The notes: generated from the sequence alone by a model not told the origin. A DNA stretch of 64,000 bases from Cupriavidus respiraculi (GCF_914271545.1 NZ_CAJZAH010000001.1:124001-188000), one strand, 5' to 3'; shown: positions 1 to 9,308, numbered from the stretch's first letter. Numbers and translations: made by a program.

Positions 1-500
<500 letters not shown>

Positions 501-507
501 CGTCGCC

Positions 508-1866
508 ATGTCCGCCGCCATGCCTGCCGCCGCGTCCGCCGCCATGTCCATCCACTCGCTCTCCACCTGGATGCTCGCGCAGGAAGCGCGCGGGCTGCTC
601 ACACGCCTGGAGCGCGTCAAGCCCTTCGCGCTGGACGAGGCGATGGTGCCGGCGGCCGGGCTGACGCCGGCCGCGCTGCTCGGCGTGGAGCGCTACCTGT
701 TCAAGGGGCGCCGCGAGCTGCGCGCACGGATGCTTGCCTATCTGGCATGGTTGCACAGCCCCGAGGGACGGCGCGCGGGCCCGGAGCAGGCCCAGCATCG
801 GCTCACCTTCCTGCGCCTGCGCTTCAACATGGTGCTGTCCCAGTTCGACCTGTTCGCCGACGTCATCACGCAGCGCAGCCAGGCCGAAGTGGGCGTCTGG
901 CTGGCGGGCCTGGACGAGGTCGCCGCGGATGCGCTGCGCCTGCCGGACTATTTCGCCTCGCCGCCTGTCGTCTGCTATCTGGACCGCGGCGCGGGCGCGG
1001 CCATCCGCCGGGCCCGCACACGGCTGCCCGGCGGTGGCGAGAATCCCGTGGCCATCATCCGCGTGCCGCGCGAACGCATGGTCGGCAGCGGCATCGCCTC
1101 GTCGCTGATCCACGAGGTCGGGCATCAGGGCGTGGCGCTGCTGGACCTGATTGCCTCGCTGCGGCCGGTGCTCAAGGGCATGGCCGTGGATGCCGGCGAG
1201 CACGGCGTGGCGTGGCAGCTGTGGGAGCGCTGGATCTCCGAGATCCTTGCGGATTTCTGGTCGGTGGCCCGGGTGGGAATCGCCTCCACGGTGGGGCTGA
1301 TCGCGGTGGTCAGCCTGCCGCGCGTGTTCGTGTTCCGCACCGGCGCCGAGGATCCGCATCCCATTCCATGGGTGCGCGTGCAGCTGTCCTGCGCGATGGG
1401 CAACGCGCTGTATCCGCATCCGCAATGGGGGCGGCTGGCCGCCGTGTGGGAAGCGCTCTATCCGCTCGACGGCCTGGACGAGGACAAGCGCCGGCTGCTG
1501 TCGCTGCTGCGCGCCACCATGCCCGGCTTCATCGCGCTGCTGGTCAACCATCGGCCGCCCGCGCTGCGCGGCAAATCGCTGGCGCAGGTGATGGCGACCG
1601 ACCAGCGCCAGCCGTCGCGCCTGAACGCCTACTGGCGCGCGTGGCGCCGCGCGCCGGAGCAGATGCGCCGCGCGCCCCCCTCGCTGGCATTCGCGGTGAT
1701 CGGCCAGGCCAAGGCCCATGCATTGATCACGCCGGAACAGGAAAGCCGACTGCTGAGCCGGCTGCTGACGCAATGGGCGCTGCGCAGCACCTTCGCCAGC
1801 GCCCGCGCCTCCATCGTGCAGCCGGCGCTGCCGCTGGCCGTCGTCCGATCCGCCCCTTCCGTCTAA
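508..1866 (+). CDS. Putative HEXXH zinc metallopeptidase (uncharacterised)
   Basis: This 452-residue protein has no obvious signal peptide. It carries HEVGH at residues 202-206, preceded by a hydrophobic helix (SSLIHEVGHQG), which is the classic zincin zinc-binding motif. About 40 residues on, WISEILADFW (242-251) offers Glu245 or Asp249 as the third ligand, the gluzincin arrangement. The rest is helical and unlike any peptidase family I can name. ATG 508 and ATG 544 are both possible starts, and neither has a strong ribosome site. It sits between the glycine-rich gene and the Ig-like protein gene, so it may process a partner in this cluster; that role is inferred. Confidence 0.75.
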   Translation: MSAAMPAAASAAMSIHSLSTWMLAQEARGLLTRLERVKPFALDEAMVPAAGLTPAALLGVERYLFKGRRELRARMLAYLAWLHSPEGRRAGPEQAQHRLTFLRLRFNMVLSQFDLFADVITQRSQAEVGVWLAGLDEVAADALRLPDYFASPPVVCYLDRGAGAAIRRARTRLPGGGENPVAIIRVPRERMVGSGIASSLIHEVGHQGVALLDLIASLRPVLKGMAVDAGEHGVAWQLWERWISEILADFWSVARVGIASTVGLIAVVSLPRVFVFRTGAEDPHPIPWVRVQLSCAMGNALYPHPQWGRLAAVWEALYPLDGLDEDKRRLLSLLRATMPGFIALLVNHRPPALRGKSLAQVMATDQRQPSRLNAYWRAWRRAPEQMRRAPPSLAFAVIGQAKAHALITPEQESRLLSRLLTQWALRSTFASARASIVQPALPLAVVRSAPSV

Positions 1867-1888
1867 CCGTATCAGCCGGAGTCCCGTC

Positions 1889-3805
1889 ATGAGCAAGATG
1901 AAAATCGAGTACGAACCCAAGGAAGTGACCGAAGGCATGATCGTCCAGCTCTCGGCCACGCCCCCCGCGGATGGCAGCAAGTTCCAGTACACGTACCGCT
2001 GGAAGGCCGACGCCGGATCGATCTCCGGCCCCTCGTCCACAATGGGCGGGGCCGACACGCGCATTGTCCAGTGGCACACGCGCGGACTGGAGCCCGGCGC
2101 GTACCGCATCACCGTATCGGCGACGCTGGTCGATCCGCCTCCCGAGCATATGGAGAACATCCGCGAGGCGGAGGCGAGCGTGATGGTCGCCGTGCACCAC
2201 CGTCCGCTGTCCGCCAGCGACCTGGAACGGATGGCCAGCGGTGCGCGCGAGTTCGCCCGCACGCTCAAGTCCAATATCGACGGCAAGATGGACAGCCTGA
2301 CCGAGCAGGTCTCGGGCATCGCGCGCGGCATGGACACGCTGGCCCAGTCCGGCGCCAATGGCGGCAACGGTCAGGTGCCCACGCTGAAGGTCGCGCTGCA
2401 GCGCTCGTCGCTCGTGCCCACCGCCGACCAGGCCCTGTGGCCGGCGATCCGCCACCACACCGAGATGATCGGCTTCAACCGCTACAGCGAGTTCATCAAC
2501 CGCGTGCTGTGCCAGGGCAGCGACCTGGACGGCGGCGTGCCCACCGGCGCACTGGAAATGGGCATGCCGACGATCGGCGACCGCAGGGAAGAACTGCTCG
2601 ACCGGCCGACCATCCATGGCGTGGATTCGTACGAGCTGCTGCGTACCGCGACCGAGGTCTTCCTGATCCTCGAATGCGGCATCCGCATTCGCCACGGCGA
2701 ACTGCTGGACCTGACCGAGGAAGAGTCCCGGCTCGGCGAGCGGCCCACGCTGGAGGGCATCGTCAGCCGGCTGCAGCAGTACCTGGGCAACACGGCCACG
2801 CTGCCGTACCTGACGCGCGTGGTCACCGCGCTGATGGGCCCCGATCCCGGCCGGCGCGACGAACGGCTGCCTTACTGCGACGGCATCCTGCGGCGCCGCT
2901 TCACGTGCCCCACGCTGATCGAGCTGATCTGGTCGTACTGGCACGAGGAGGGCATGCTGGTGCAGACCCTCAACGCGATTGCGCTGCGCTTCCAGAACCG
3001 CCATCGCGGCGGGGACCGCGACCCGCTGGCGCACCTGGCCATCGACCCGCTGCGGCCGCTGAACAACCTGTTCTGGGGCTATATCCAGAGCGAGTACAAG
3101 CGGCTGAGCGTGCCGCGCCGGGCCTACGAGTACGACCACCACTATGGCCTGACGCTGTACGGCAAGGCGGTGCCGCAGATGCGCACGGCGGACAGCCGCT
3201 CCAAGTTCCTCGAGGCGTTCCACAACCTGCTGTACCGCGCGGCCGTGTTCTTCCACGAGGATGCGGACACCACCGTCGTCGCCGACGGCTTCCCGCTGCT
3301 GACCGCGCTGCGCGAGGTGCATCTGCTGCTGGCCGAGGGCGCGCACAACCAGTTCGGCGACCTGCCGTGGACCGCGCGCGTCGAGATGCTGATCGAGCAG
3401 TGGCTGCTGTCGCGGCCGGAGATCCGCGAGTTCCTGCGCGGCCGCGCCATGGTGCCCTACAAGGAACCGTGGATGAGCCAGATCGACACCATGAAGAAGC
3501 TGCAGGGATGGGGCGACACCAGCATCACGCATTTCCGCGATCTCGCGGTGTGGGGCGAACAGATCGTGCTGTCGGTGCGCTATGGCGACTGGGTGGATGT
3601 CAACGACCAGGAGCAGGCCAAGAACTGGGCGCGCTACTGGAGGCCGGAGATCCAGGGGTATATCCACGCGTATCGCGCCGCGACAGGCGTCGACCTGTCG
3701 GCCGACTCCGCCAGCGATGCCAACAACGCCAGGCGCTACCTGCAACCGTCGGTGCACCTGCGCAACCGCCTGGCCGAGCAACAGAAACGCGCGGGGCGGC
3801 CATGA
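1889..3805 (+). CDS. Large uncharacterised protein with Ig/PKD-like N-terminal domain
   Basis: This 638-residue protein has a GGAG ribosome site 8 bp before the ATG. Residues about 1-105 are beta-rich and read like a PKD or Ig fold (YRWKADAGS, QWHTRGLEPGAYRITVSAT). A helical linker (about 110-160) follows, and then roughly 470 residues of mostly helical sequence rich in Trp, Tyr and charged residues with no recognised motif. There is no signal peptide or membrane segment, so it is probably cytoplasmic or exported by a non-Sec route. It lies 12 bp upstream of the PLP-enzyme gene. The function is not recognised. A scaffold or structural role is possible from its size and Ig-like domain, but this is a guess. 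Confidence 0.7.
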   Translation: MSKMKIEYEPKEVTEGMIVQLSATPPADGSKFQYTYRWKADAGSISGPSSTMGGADTRIVQWHTRGLEPGAYRITVSATLVDPPPEHMENIREAEASVMVAVHHRPLSASDLERMASGAREFARTLKSNIDGKMDSLTEQVSGIARGMDTLAQSGANGGNGQVPTLKVALQRSSLVPTADQALWPAIRHHTEMIGFNRYSEFINRVLCQGSDLDGGVPTGALEMGMPTIGDRREELLDRPTIHGVDSYELLRTATEVFLILECGIRIRHGELLDLTEEESRLGERPTLEGIVSRLQQYLGNTATLPYLTRVVTALMGPDPGRRDERLPYCDGILRRRFTCPTLIELIWSYWHEEGMLVQTLNAIALRFQNRHRGGDRDPLAHLAIDPLRPLNNLFWGYIQSEYKRLSVPRRAYEYDHHYGLTLYGKAVPQMRTADSRSKFLEAFHNLLYRAAVFFHEDADTTVVADGFPLLTALREVHLLLAEGAHNQFGDLPWTARVEMLIEQWLLSRPEIREFLRGRAMVPYKEPWMSQIDTMKKLQGWGDTSITHFRDLAVWGEQIVLSVRYGDWVDVNDQEQAKNWARYWRPEIQGYIHAYRAATGVDLSADSASDANNARRYLQPSVHLRNRLAEQQKRAGRP

Positions 3806-3817
3806 GGCGCAGCGACC

Positions 3818-4946
3818 ATGCTCGACTTCACCTCGGCGCTCTACCTGGGGATGCGCCATCCGAGCCATGCGCTGGCGCCGTGGGAGCAGCTCACGGCTGG
3901 GCGGCCCGCCGCGTTATGCGAGCGCGCGGAGCAGACCGCGGTTGCCGCGGCGCTGGCCGGACTGGTGGGCTGCGAGGCGGCGCAGATGGGGGCATCGACG
4001 CTGCATCTGTTCTGGGACCTTGGCGGCATGCTGGCGCGGGACAGCGCGATCTATCTCGATGCCGGGACCTATGCGGTGGGGCGCTGGGGCGCGCAGCGGG
4101 CCGCGGCGCGCGGCATTCCTGTCGCACCCTTTGCCCACTACGACGCCGACGCGCTGGAACGGCGGATGGCGCGGGCGTCGCCGCGTCGCCATCGTGCCGC
4201 GCGGCCCGTGGTGGTGGCCGACGGCTTCTGCCCCGGCTGCGGTGCGCCCGCGCCGGTGGCCGACTATGCCCGCCTGGTGGCGCGGCGCGGCGGCCTGCTG
4301 GTGCTGGACGATACGCAGGCGCTCGGCATGCTGGGCGAGGGTGCGTGCGCGAACGCGCCGCTGGGCCGCGGGGGCGGCGGCTCGCTGCGCTTTCACGGCG
4401 TGGCGGACCCGCATGTGGTGCTGATCGGTTCGCTGGCCAAGGCGTTCGGCGCGCCGCTGGCGGTGCTGGCCGGCAGTGCGGCCATGGTCCGTGCTTTCGC
4501 AGCGCGCAGCGAGACCCGCGTGCATACCAGCCCGCCCTCGCTCGCCGCGCTGCGCGCCGCCCAGCATGCGCTGGCCGTCAACCGCGCGCATGGCGACCGG
4601 CGGCGCCGGCATCTCGCGCTGTTGGTGCGATGCCTGCGCTGGCGGCTCGCCGAGCGCGGTCTGCATTGCGGCGGGGGGCGCCTTTCCGGTGCAGACACTG
4701 GCGCCGGCTTGCGGCATCGATGCGCAAGGGCTCTACGAGGGCTTGCTGGCGCAAGGGGTGCGCACGGTGCTTCACCGTGCGCGGGCCGGTGCCGGAGCCC
4801 GGATCAGTTTCCTGCTCACCGCGCGTCATGCGGTGCATGACATCGAGCGCGCGGCGCTGGCGGTCGGGCAGGTTTGCAGCATGCATCACGGTGGATATCT
4901 GCGACAGGAGGTGAATCATGAACGATCAATTCCGCTACGAGGCTGA
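3818..4946 (+). pseudogene. Alpha-oxoamine-synthase-like PLP aminotransferase, frameshifted near its 3' end
   Basis: The reading frame from ATG 3818 matches fold-type I PLP enzymes of the 8-amino-7-oxononanoate synthase / 2-amino-3-ketobutyrate CoA ligase group. It has VLDDTQALG (Asp164/165, where the family usually has DEAHS) and GSLAKAFGA with the Schiff-base lysine at 208. At a run of six G (4673-4678) the homology leaves this frame, which then runs as junk to 4840. It continues in the next frame as AFPVQTLAP and then ARISFLLTARHAVHDIERA, the typical C-terminal domain of the family, ending at 4946. One indel therefore explains the split. It may be a real mutation, slippage or a sequence error. 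The restored C-terminus would overlap the next gene by 29 bp. Confidence 0.7.
4902..4917 (+). promoter_or_regulatory. Strong Shine-Dalgarno for the acidic-aromatic protein
   Basis: ACAGGAGGTGAATC immediately precedes ATG 4918. AGGAGGT is a full match to the anti-SD sequence at good spacing. It is the strongest ribosome site in the cluster and fixes the start of the next gene. It also suggests that this product is made in larger amounts than its neighbours. Confidence 0.75.
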
Positions 4947-5664
4947 CGAGTTCGAGTTCGATACCGAATTCGAGGACGCCGGAGAGTTCGAGGGCGAGGA
5001 GGAGGACGGCGGCTACGAGATGGAGGCCGACGGCTTCGGCGAGATGGGCGACGGCGAATACGAGTTCGAGTTCGCCGACGAGATGGGTGGCGGCCGGGGC
5101 GGCGCGGACGTGCAGAAGAAGATCCAGCAGCTGCGCAACGCGCACGCCACGCTTTCGCGCGCCGTCGGTGCGATGGGAAAGCACGTCAAGCGAAAGGGCG
5201 GCACCATGCGGCTGGCGATCCGCGCGCGCAACGCGCAGGACGCCGCGAACCAGCTCCGAATCAATCCGCGGCTCTTCAACGTGCTGCACAGCTCGCTGAA
5301 GCGGCGCAATGCGCAGCTGCGGTCCGGGGGGCGCGCCGGCGCCGCACTCGAAATGGAGGCGAGCGCCGGCTCCTGCCCGGGCCGGACCGAAGTCAAGCCG
5401 AGCTGGTGGGGCGTGCAGGTGTGGCTCAACGAGTGCCATACGAAGGCGCTGATCGAAGCGCTCAAGGCGGGCACGGGCGCCGGCGCGCTGTGCGTGGCCG
5501 TGGCGCCGCCGCCGCAGGTCAAGCTGGTATGCGGCGTGCTGGCGGCCCTGGGTACGGTGGGTGCGGCCGCCATCGCGGGCATCGATTCCCTGGGCGGCAA
5601 TCGCGGCATCGTGATCTCGAAGCTGTCCGATCCGGTGACGCCCCCGGTGGTATGGCACCAGTGA
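4918..5664 (+). CDS. Acidic-aromatic (FEFE-type) protein with hydrophobic C-terminal segment
   Basis: This 248-residue protein has three zones. The first 60 residues are nearly all acidic, Phe/Tyr and Gly (DEFEFDTEFED, EYEFEFADEMG). The middle (about 65-140) is basic and helical. The C-terminal part (about 150-230) holds a Trp-rich start (PSWWGVQVWLNECH) and then two hydrophobic, Gly/Ala-rich stretches (AGTGAGALCVAVA and VLAALGTVGAAAIAGID). The last zone resembles membrane-inserting helical hairpins of bacteriocin-like peptides in composition only. No family is recognised. It lies between the PLP-enzyme gene and the peptidoglycan hydrolase gene, and shares its acidic-aromatic signature with both the glycine-rich protein and the hydrolase. 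Confidence 0.75.
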   Translation: MNDQFRYEADEFEFDTEFEDAGEFEGEEEDGGYEMEADGFGEMGDGEYEFEFADEMGGGRGGADVQKKIQQLRNAHATLSRAVGAMGKHVKRKGGTMRLAIRARNAQDAANQLRINPRLFNVLHSSLKRRNAQLRSGGRAGAALEMEASAGSCPGRTEVKPSWWGVQVWLNECHTKALIEALKAGTGAGALCVAVAPPPQVKLVCGVLAALGTVGAAAIAGIDSLGGNRGIVISKLSDPVTPPVVWHQ

Positions 5665-5721
5665 GCCATCGTCGCGCGCCGGGGCCGTGATGGCCGGTGC
5701 GCGCCACCAGTGGAGTGAGCC

Positions 5722-7368
5722 ATGTCATTCGATCTGCTGTCGGGCCTGCGCAGCGCAGGGCTGCAAGGGGAAACGGCCATGCCGGCGCCGCGGCCGCCCG
5801 CGCGCGCGGGCATGGCCGCCGGCGATGCGGCGAGGATTCCGGCCCGCCTGGGCACGCTCGTCGTATCCGCGCCGGGGCGCCAGCTGCGCTATGCGTTCAC
5901 GGCGGACGACGCGCTATGGACCGCGCGCTTTCTGGTCGGCGAGGCGGGCGGGCGCGACGATGCCGCCAACCGGGCGGTGATCTGGGCCATGCTCAACCGC
6001 TACGCGCTGTTCACCCGCAAGTACTACAAGACCTTCCACGCCTTCCTGCGCGCGTATTCGACGCCGCTGCAACCGGTGCTGCGCAGCTGGGGCGCCGCGC
6101 GCCGCCATATGGACAAGCCTGCCTTCGTGCGTACCGGCGGCGTCTACAAGCCCCCGCACGACAACATTCCCAAGGGCCAACTGCGGCAGTTCCTCGCCCT
6201 GCAGAAGCGGCCCTGGGCCAAGCTGCCGCTGCCGGCGCGCACACTGGCGCTGGCCGCGCTGGGCGGCAGCTTGCCCAACCCGATTCGCAATGCCAGCGAG
6301 TTCGGTTCGACTTACGTGTACTTCCACGACCGGCACCGCCGCTATCCGTCCGACGCGGAATGGCGCGCCTTCACCGAGGCGTACGCCCGCGGCAAGGCAT
6401 GGCGCTGGATCGGGCCCGTCGCCGGGCTGGACCAGAAGCGCAATGCCTTCTTCGTGCAGGCCAAGGTCGCGCGCCTGCCGGCGGGCGCCGTGCGCGTCGA
6501 GCCGGCCTCGGCATCGATGGCCGAGGCGATGCGCGAGCAGGCGATGGCGTTCGAGGGCGAGGACGACTGTCCCGATTGCCTGGAGGCGGAATTCACCCCG
6601 GACATGGAAGAGGAGTTCCGCCTGGGCGCATATCCGTCCACCGTGCTGGACGCCTTCCGCCAGCGCAACCGCGCCGAGGTGATCAGGCGCGCCGCGCAAC
6701 AGGGCAGGAGCGCCGAGGACATCGCCAACCTGCTGTTCTACATGGCGCATCCCGAGCGGATCGATGCGTCCGGGGCGGGACGGCCGCTCGCAAAGGGCGA
6801 ACCGGGCTACGCGAAGCTCGTGAAGGAATGGAAGGCGCTGTACCTGACCGTGCCCGGCCCGCATCCCGAGGTCAATACGCTGATGGCGAAGCAGGGCGTC
6901 GGCTTCTACTGCCGCAAGGATGCGGCGATGCGGTGGGGAGTCCCCGAGATGGTGATGGCGCTGACCACGGTGGCGGCGCGCTGGTTCGTGCGGTTTCCGC
7001 ACGGCCCGCGCATCGTGATCTCTGACCTGAGCAAGCGCGGCGGCGGCTGGCTCAGTCCGCACAAGAGCCACCAGGTCGGGCTCGACGTGGATATCGGGCT
7101 GGTGCGCAACGACGGCAAGGAAGGCGGCGCTGTCACGTACAAGTCCGGCAACTACTCGCGCGAACGCACGCGGCATCTGGTCGAGAGCATCCTTGCCAAC
7201 GGCGTGCTGCCGGTGAAGACGCTCGCGTTCAACGATCCGGCCATCCAGCATCCCAAGGTGGTGCGCTGGTCGGGCCACGACGATCATCTCCACGTGCGCT
7301 TCTGCGTGCCGGCCCACTACAAGGCCCTGCGCCAGCGGATTCCGTCGGCGCAGAACTATCGCTGCTGA
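5722..7368 (+). CDS. Two-domain peptidoglycan hydrolase: SleB-like N-terminus, MepA/M74-like C-terminus
   Basis: This 548-residue protein has four parts. Residues 60-235 read like a SleB/CwlJ cell-wall hydrolase (TARFLVGEAGG with Glu74, then AVIWAMLNRY). Residues 274-303 are acidic-aromatic (AFEGEDD, EAEFTPDMEEEF). Residues 304-380 are a module also present in the next protein. Residues 380-548 match penicillin-insensitive murein endopeptidase (MepA, peptidase M74), with HKSHQVGLDVD (His447, His450, Asp455/457) and HDDHLH (His519, 522, 524) as zinc ligands. MepA cleaves D-Ala-mDAP cross-links and SleB-type domains cut glycan strands, so this enzyme could attack both. There is no signal peptide, although the substrate is periplasmic; that points to a dedicated export route or an attack on foreign walls, which is inference. 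Confidence 0.82.
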   Translation: MSFDLLSGLRSAGLQGETAMPAPRPPARAGMAAGDAARIPARLGTLVVSAPGRQLRYAFTADDALWTARFLVGEAGGRDDAANRAVIWAMLNRYALFTRKYYKTFHAFLRAYSTPLQPVLRSWGAARRHMDKPAFVRTGGVYKPPHDNIPKGQLRQFLALQKRPWAKLPLPARTLALAALGGSLPNPIRNASEFGSTYVYFHDRHRRYPSDAEWRAFTEAYARGKAWRWIGPVAGLDQKRNAFFVQAKVARLPAGAVRVEPASASMAEAMREQAMAFEGEDDCPDCLEAEFTPDMEEEFRLGAYPSTVLDAFRQRNRAEVIRRAAQQGRSAEDIANLLFYMAHPERIDASGAGRPLAKGEPGYAKLVKEWKALYLTVPGPHPEVNTLMAKQGVGFYCRKDAAMRWGVPEMVMALTTVAARWFVRFPHGPRIVISDLSKRGGGWLSPHKSHQVGLDVDIGLVRNDGKEGGAVTYKSGNYSRERTRHLVESILANGVLPVKTLAFNDPAIQHPKVVRWSGHDDHLHVRFCVPAHYKALRQRIPSAQNYRC

Positions 7369-7395
7369 TGCGGCGGACGAGGCGAGGGAACAGCG

Positions 7396-8487
7396 ATGAA
7401 CAGGCAGACCGGCACGGGGCCCTGCGCGGGGGCGGGCAGGCACGATCCCGGCGTCTTTCCGTCCGCGGTGCGCGCCGCGCTCGGCAAGGGCCAGGAACAG
7501 GCAGCGCTGCGGCTGGCATGGCAGGCCGGGCACCGCGACCCGAAGGCGCTCACCAACCTCGTGTTCTTCGCCCGCCATCCCGAGCGGCGCGGCTGCGCGC
7601 TGCGCCGTGGCGAGCCGCGCTTCGCCGCGTTGGGCCGGGAATGGCTGCGGATCCGCAGCGATCTGGTGCGGCCGCTGCTCGGCAAGGACGGGGCGGCGAC
7701 GGCGGTCGCGGGGCCCGCCGGCCTGACGCTGTACCCGCGCATCCCCCTCGGCGCCGAAGGGAAGGCGCAGCCGATCACGGGGATTTATCTGCCCGCAGGC
7801 TATCGCCCGACTTCGGCCGTCGACATCATCGTCTACCTGCACGGACACAAGGCACCGTGCGGCGGCAGCGAGGACTGGACCATCGAGTCGATCTGGCGCT
7901 CCGCCTTCTTTCCGCTGCGCGAAGGGCTGGACCGCAGCGGACGCAATGCGGTACTCGTGGCTCCCACGCTGGGCGCACGCTCGCAAGCGGGCGACCTGGT
8001 CAAGCCCGGCGGGCTGGACCGCTATCTGGAGCGGGTGCGGGCGGCGCTGGCCGCGAGCGCGCCGTTCCGCCAGGCCGGAATCACGCCCGCGATCGGTCGC
8101 CTCATCCTCGCCTGCCATTCCGGAGGTGGCGCCCCGATGGCGGTGCTGGCCACCTCGCGCGGCAACCGCCATGCGGCCGCGATCCGGGAATGCTGGGGCT
8201 TCGACAGCCAGTATGGCGATCCCTCGGGCTGGGCGCGATGGGCGCGCAGCCGGCCCGACGCGCGGCTCTACCTGTACTACTACACGCGGCCCTGTGCGCG
8301 CCCGCCATGCCCGAAGCCGCTGACGCCCGAGGTCCATTCGCGGCGCCTGCAAGGGCAGGGCCTGCCCAACGTCATCGTGGCGGCCACCACGGTATCGCAC
8401 TGCAAGGTGCCGGCGGCTTTCTGGCAGGCGCGCATCGCCGGCGCGGGCCTGGCGCCGGCCGGCGGCGCGGCAGCGGGGCGGCCATGA
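7396..8487 (+). CDS. Alpha/beta-hydrolase-like protein sharing a linker module with the upstream hydrolase
   Basis: This 363-residue protein has an N-terminal module (about 20-95) that aligns with residues 304-380 of the SleB-MepA protein; both contain xPSxV, then NLxFxxxHPER, then GEPxxAxLxxEW. The remainder looks like an alpha/beta-hydrolase: YLHGHKAP (HG oxyanion motif), ACHSGGG with probable nucleophile Ser242, and TVSHCKVP with probable catalytic His335. The substrate is unknown; an esterase, lipase or amidase activity would fit. Its stop codon overlaps the start of the amidohydrolase gene in ATGA, so the two are translationally coupled. There is no signal peptide. Confidence 0.72.
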   Translation: MNRQTGTGPCAGAGRHDPGVFPSAVRAALGKGQEQAALRLAWQAGHRDPKALTNLVFFARHPERRGCALRRGEPRFAALGREWLRIRSDLVRPLLGKDGAATAVAGPAGLTLYPRIPLGAEGKAQPITGIYLPAGYRPTSAVDIIVYLHGHKAPCGGSEDWTIESIWRSAFFPLREGLDRSGRNAVLVAPTLGARSQAGDLVKPGGLDRYLERVRAALAASAPFRQAGITPAIGRLILACHSGGGAPMAVLATSRGNRHAAAIRECWGFDSQYGDPSGWARWARSRPDARLYLYYYTRPCARPPCPKPLTPEVHSRRLQGQGLPNVIVAATTVSHCKVPAAFWQARIAGAGLAPAGGAAAGRP

Positions 8488-9308
8488 TCGTCGATTGCCA
8501 CTGCCATGCGGGCAAGGGCGACGGGCTGACCGGTCCATGGGACACGGCCGCGCCGCTGACGCACTACCTGCGCCGTGCGGCTCGCGCCGGCATCCATCGC
8601 ACCGTGCTGCTGGCGGCCTTCCACTCGGACTATGCCCGGGCCAACCGCGAGGTCGCGCGCATCGTGGCCACGCGGCCCGACCGCTTCTACGGCTTCGCCT
8701 TCGTCAATGCCGCGCAGGATCGCGGGCGGATCGACGAGATGGTGGGGGTCGCGGTCGAGCGCGATGGTTTCGTCGGCATCAAGGTCCATCGGCACGACGC
8801 GCGCATCACGCGCGAGATCTGCGAGGCCGCGCGCGCCTACCGGCTGCCGGTGCTGTACGACGTGACCGGCGAGATCGCCGTGGTGGAACTGCTGGCGCAG
8901 GAATACCCGGACGTGCGCTTCATCATCCCGCACCTTGGGAGCTTCGCCGACGACTGGCGCGCGCAATCGGGACTGATCGACCCGCTGACGCGGCATCCCA
9001 ACATCTACGCGGATACGTCGGGCGTGCGGCGTTTCGACCTGCTGCTGCAGGCGGTGCGGCGCGCCGGGCCGCACAAGGTGCTGTTCGGCTCCGATGGTCC
9101 GTGGCTGCATCCCGGCGTGGAACTGGCCAAGATCCGGGCCCTGCGCCTGCGCGCTTCGGACGAGGAACTGATCCTGGGCCAGAATTTTCTGCGCCTCGTC
9201 GCCGGTGTGAGAACGCGCCGGCTGACCCCGCGCGCGGCCGCGCCGCTGCGGCCCCAGGTCGAGCACGAAGCGCCGGATCCGTGGCTGACCGCCGGCGCCT
9301 CCGGATAG
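8484..9308 (+). CDS. Amidohydrolase family protein (amidohydrolase_2 type)
   Basis: This 274-residue TIM-barrel metal hydrolase opens with MIVDCHCHAG (metal ligands His6 and His8). It then has GIKVH, IIPHLGSF and FGSDGPW, which supply the further ligands and the catalytic Asp of the amidohydrolase_2 group (aminocarboxymuconate-semialdehyde-decarboxylase-like). The substrate cannot be read from the sequence. The start is fixed by the ATGA overlap with the preceding gene. It is the last same-strand gene of the cluster and faces the sigma-54 regulator 30 bp away. The metabolic look of this gene contrasts with the wall hydrolase upstream, so its part in the system is open. Confidence 0.8.
   Translation: MIVDCHCHAGKGDGLTGPWDTAAPLTHYLRRAARAGIHRTVLLAAFHSDYARANREVARIVATRPDRFYGFAFVNAAQDRGRIDEMVGVAVERDGFVGIKVHRHDARITREICEAARAYRLPVLYDVTGEIAVVELLAQEYPDVRFIIPHLGSFADDWRAQSGLIDPLTRHPNIYADTSGVRRFDLLLQAVRRAGPHKVLFGSDGPWLHPGVELAKIRALRLRASDEELILGQNFLRLVAGVRTRRLTPRAAAPLRPQVEHEAPDPWLTAGASG

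Noticed and set aside
1727-3868. A 713-codon minus-strand frame opposite the Ig-like protein gene
   Set aside because: It is rich in Arg, Gln, His and Ala with no motif. The plus-strand gene has a ribosome site and a beta-rich domain.
2071-4914. A 947-codon open frame on the plus strand
   Set aside because: It overlaps two genes with recognisable domains in another frame, is extremely rich in Arg, Ala, Gly and Pro, and shows no domain. It is a GC-driven shadow.
5914-8538. An 874-codon open frame on the minus strand
   Set aside because: It lies antisense to the SleB-MepA and alpha/beta-hydrolase genes, whose catalytic motifs are intact. Its composition is typical of antisense frames in GC-rich DNA.
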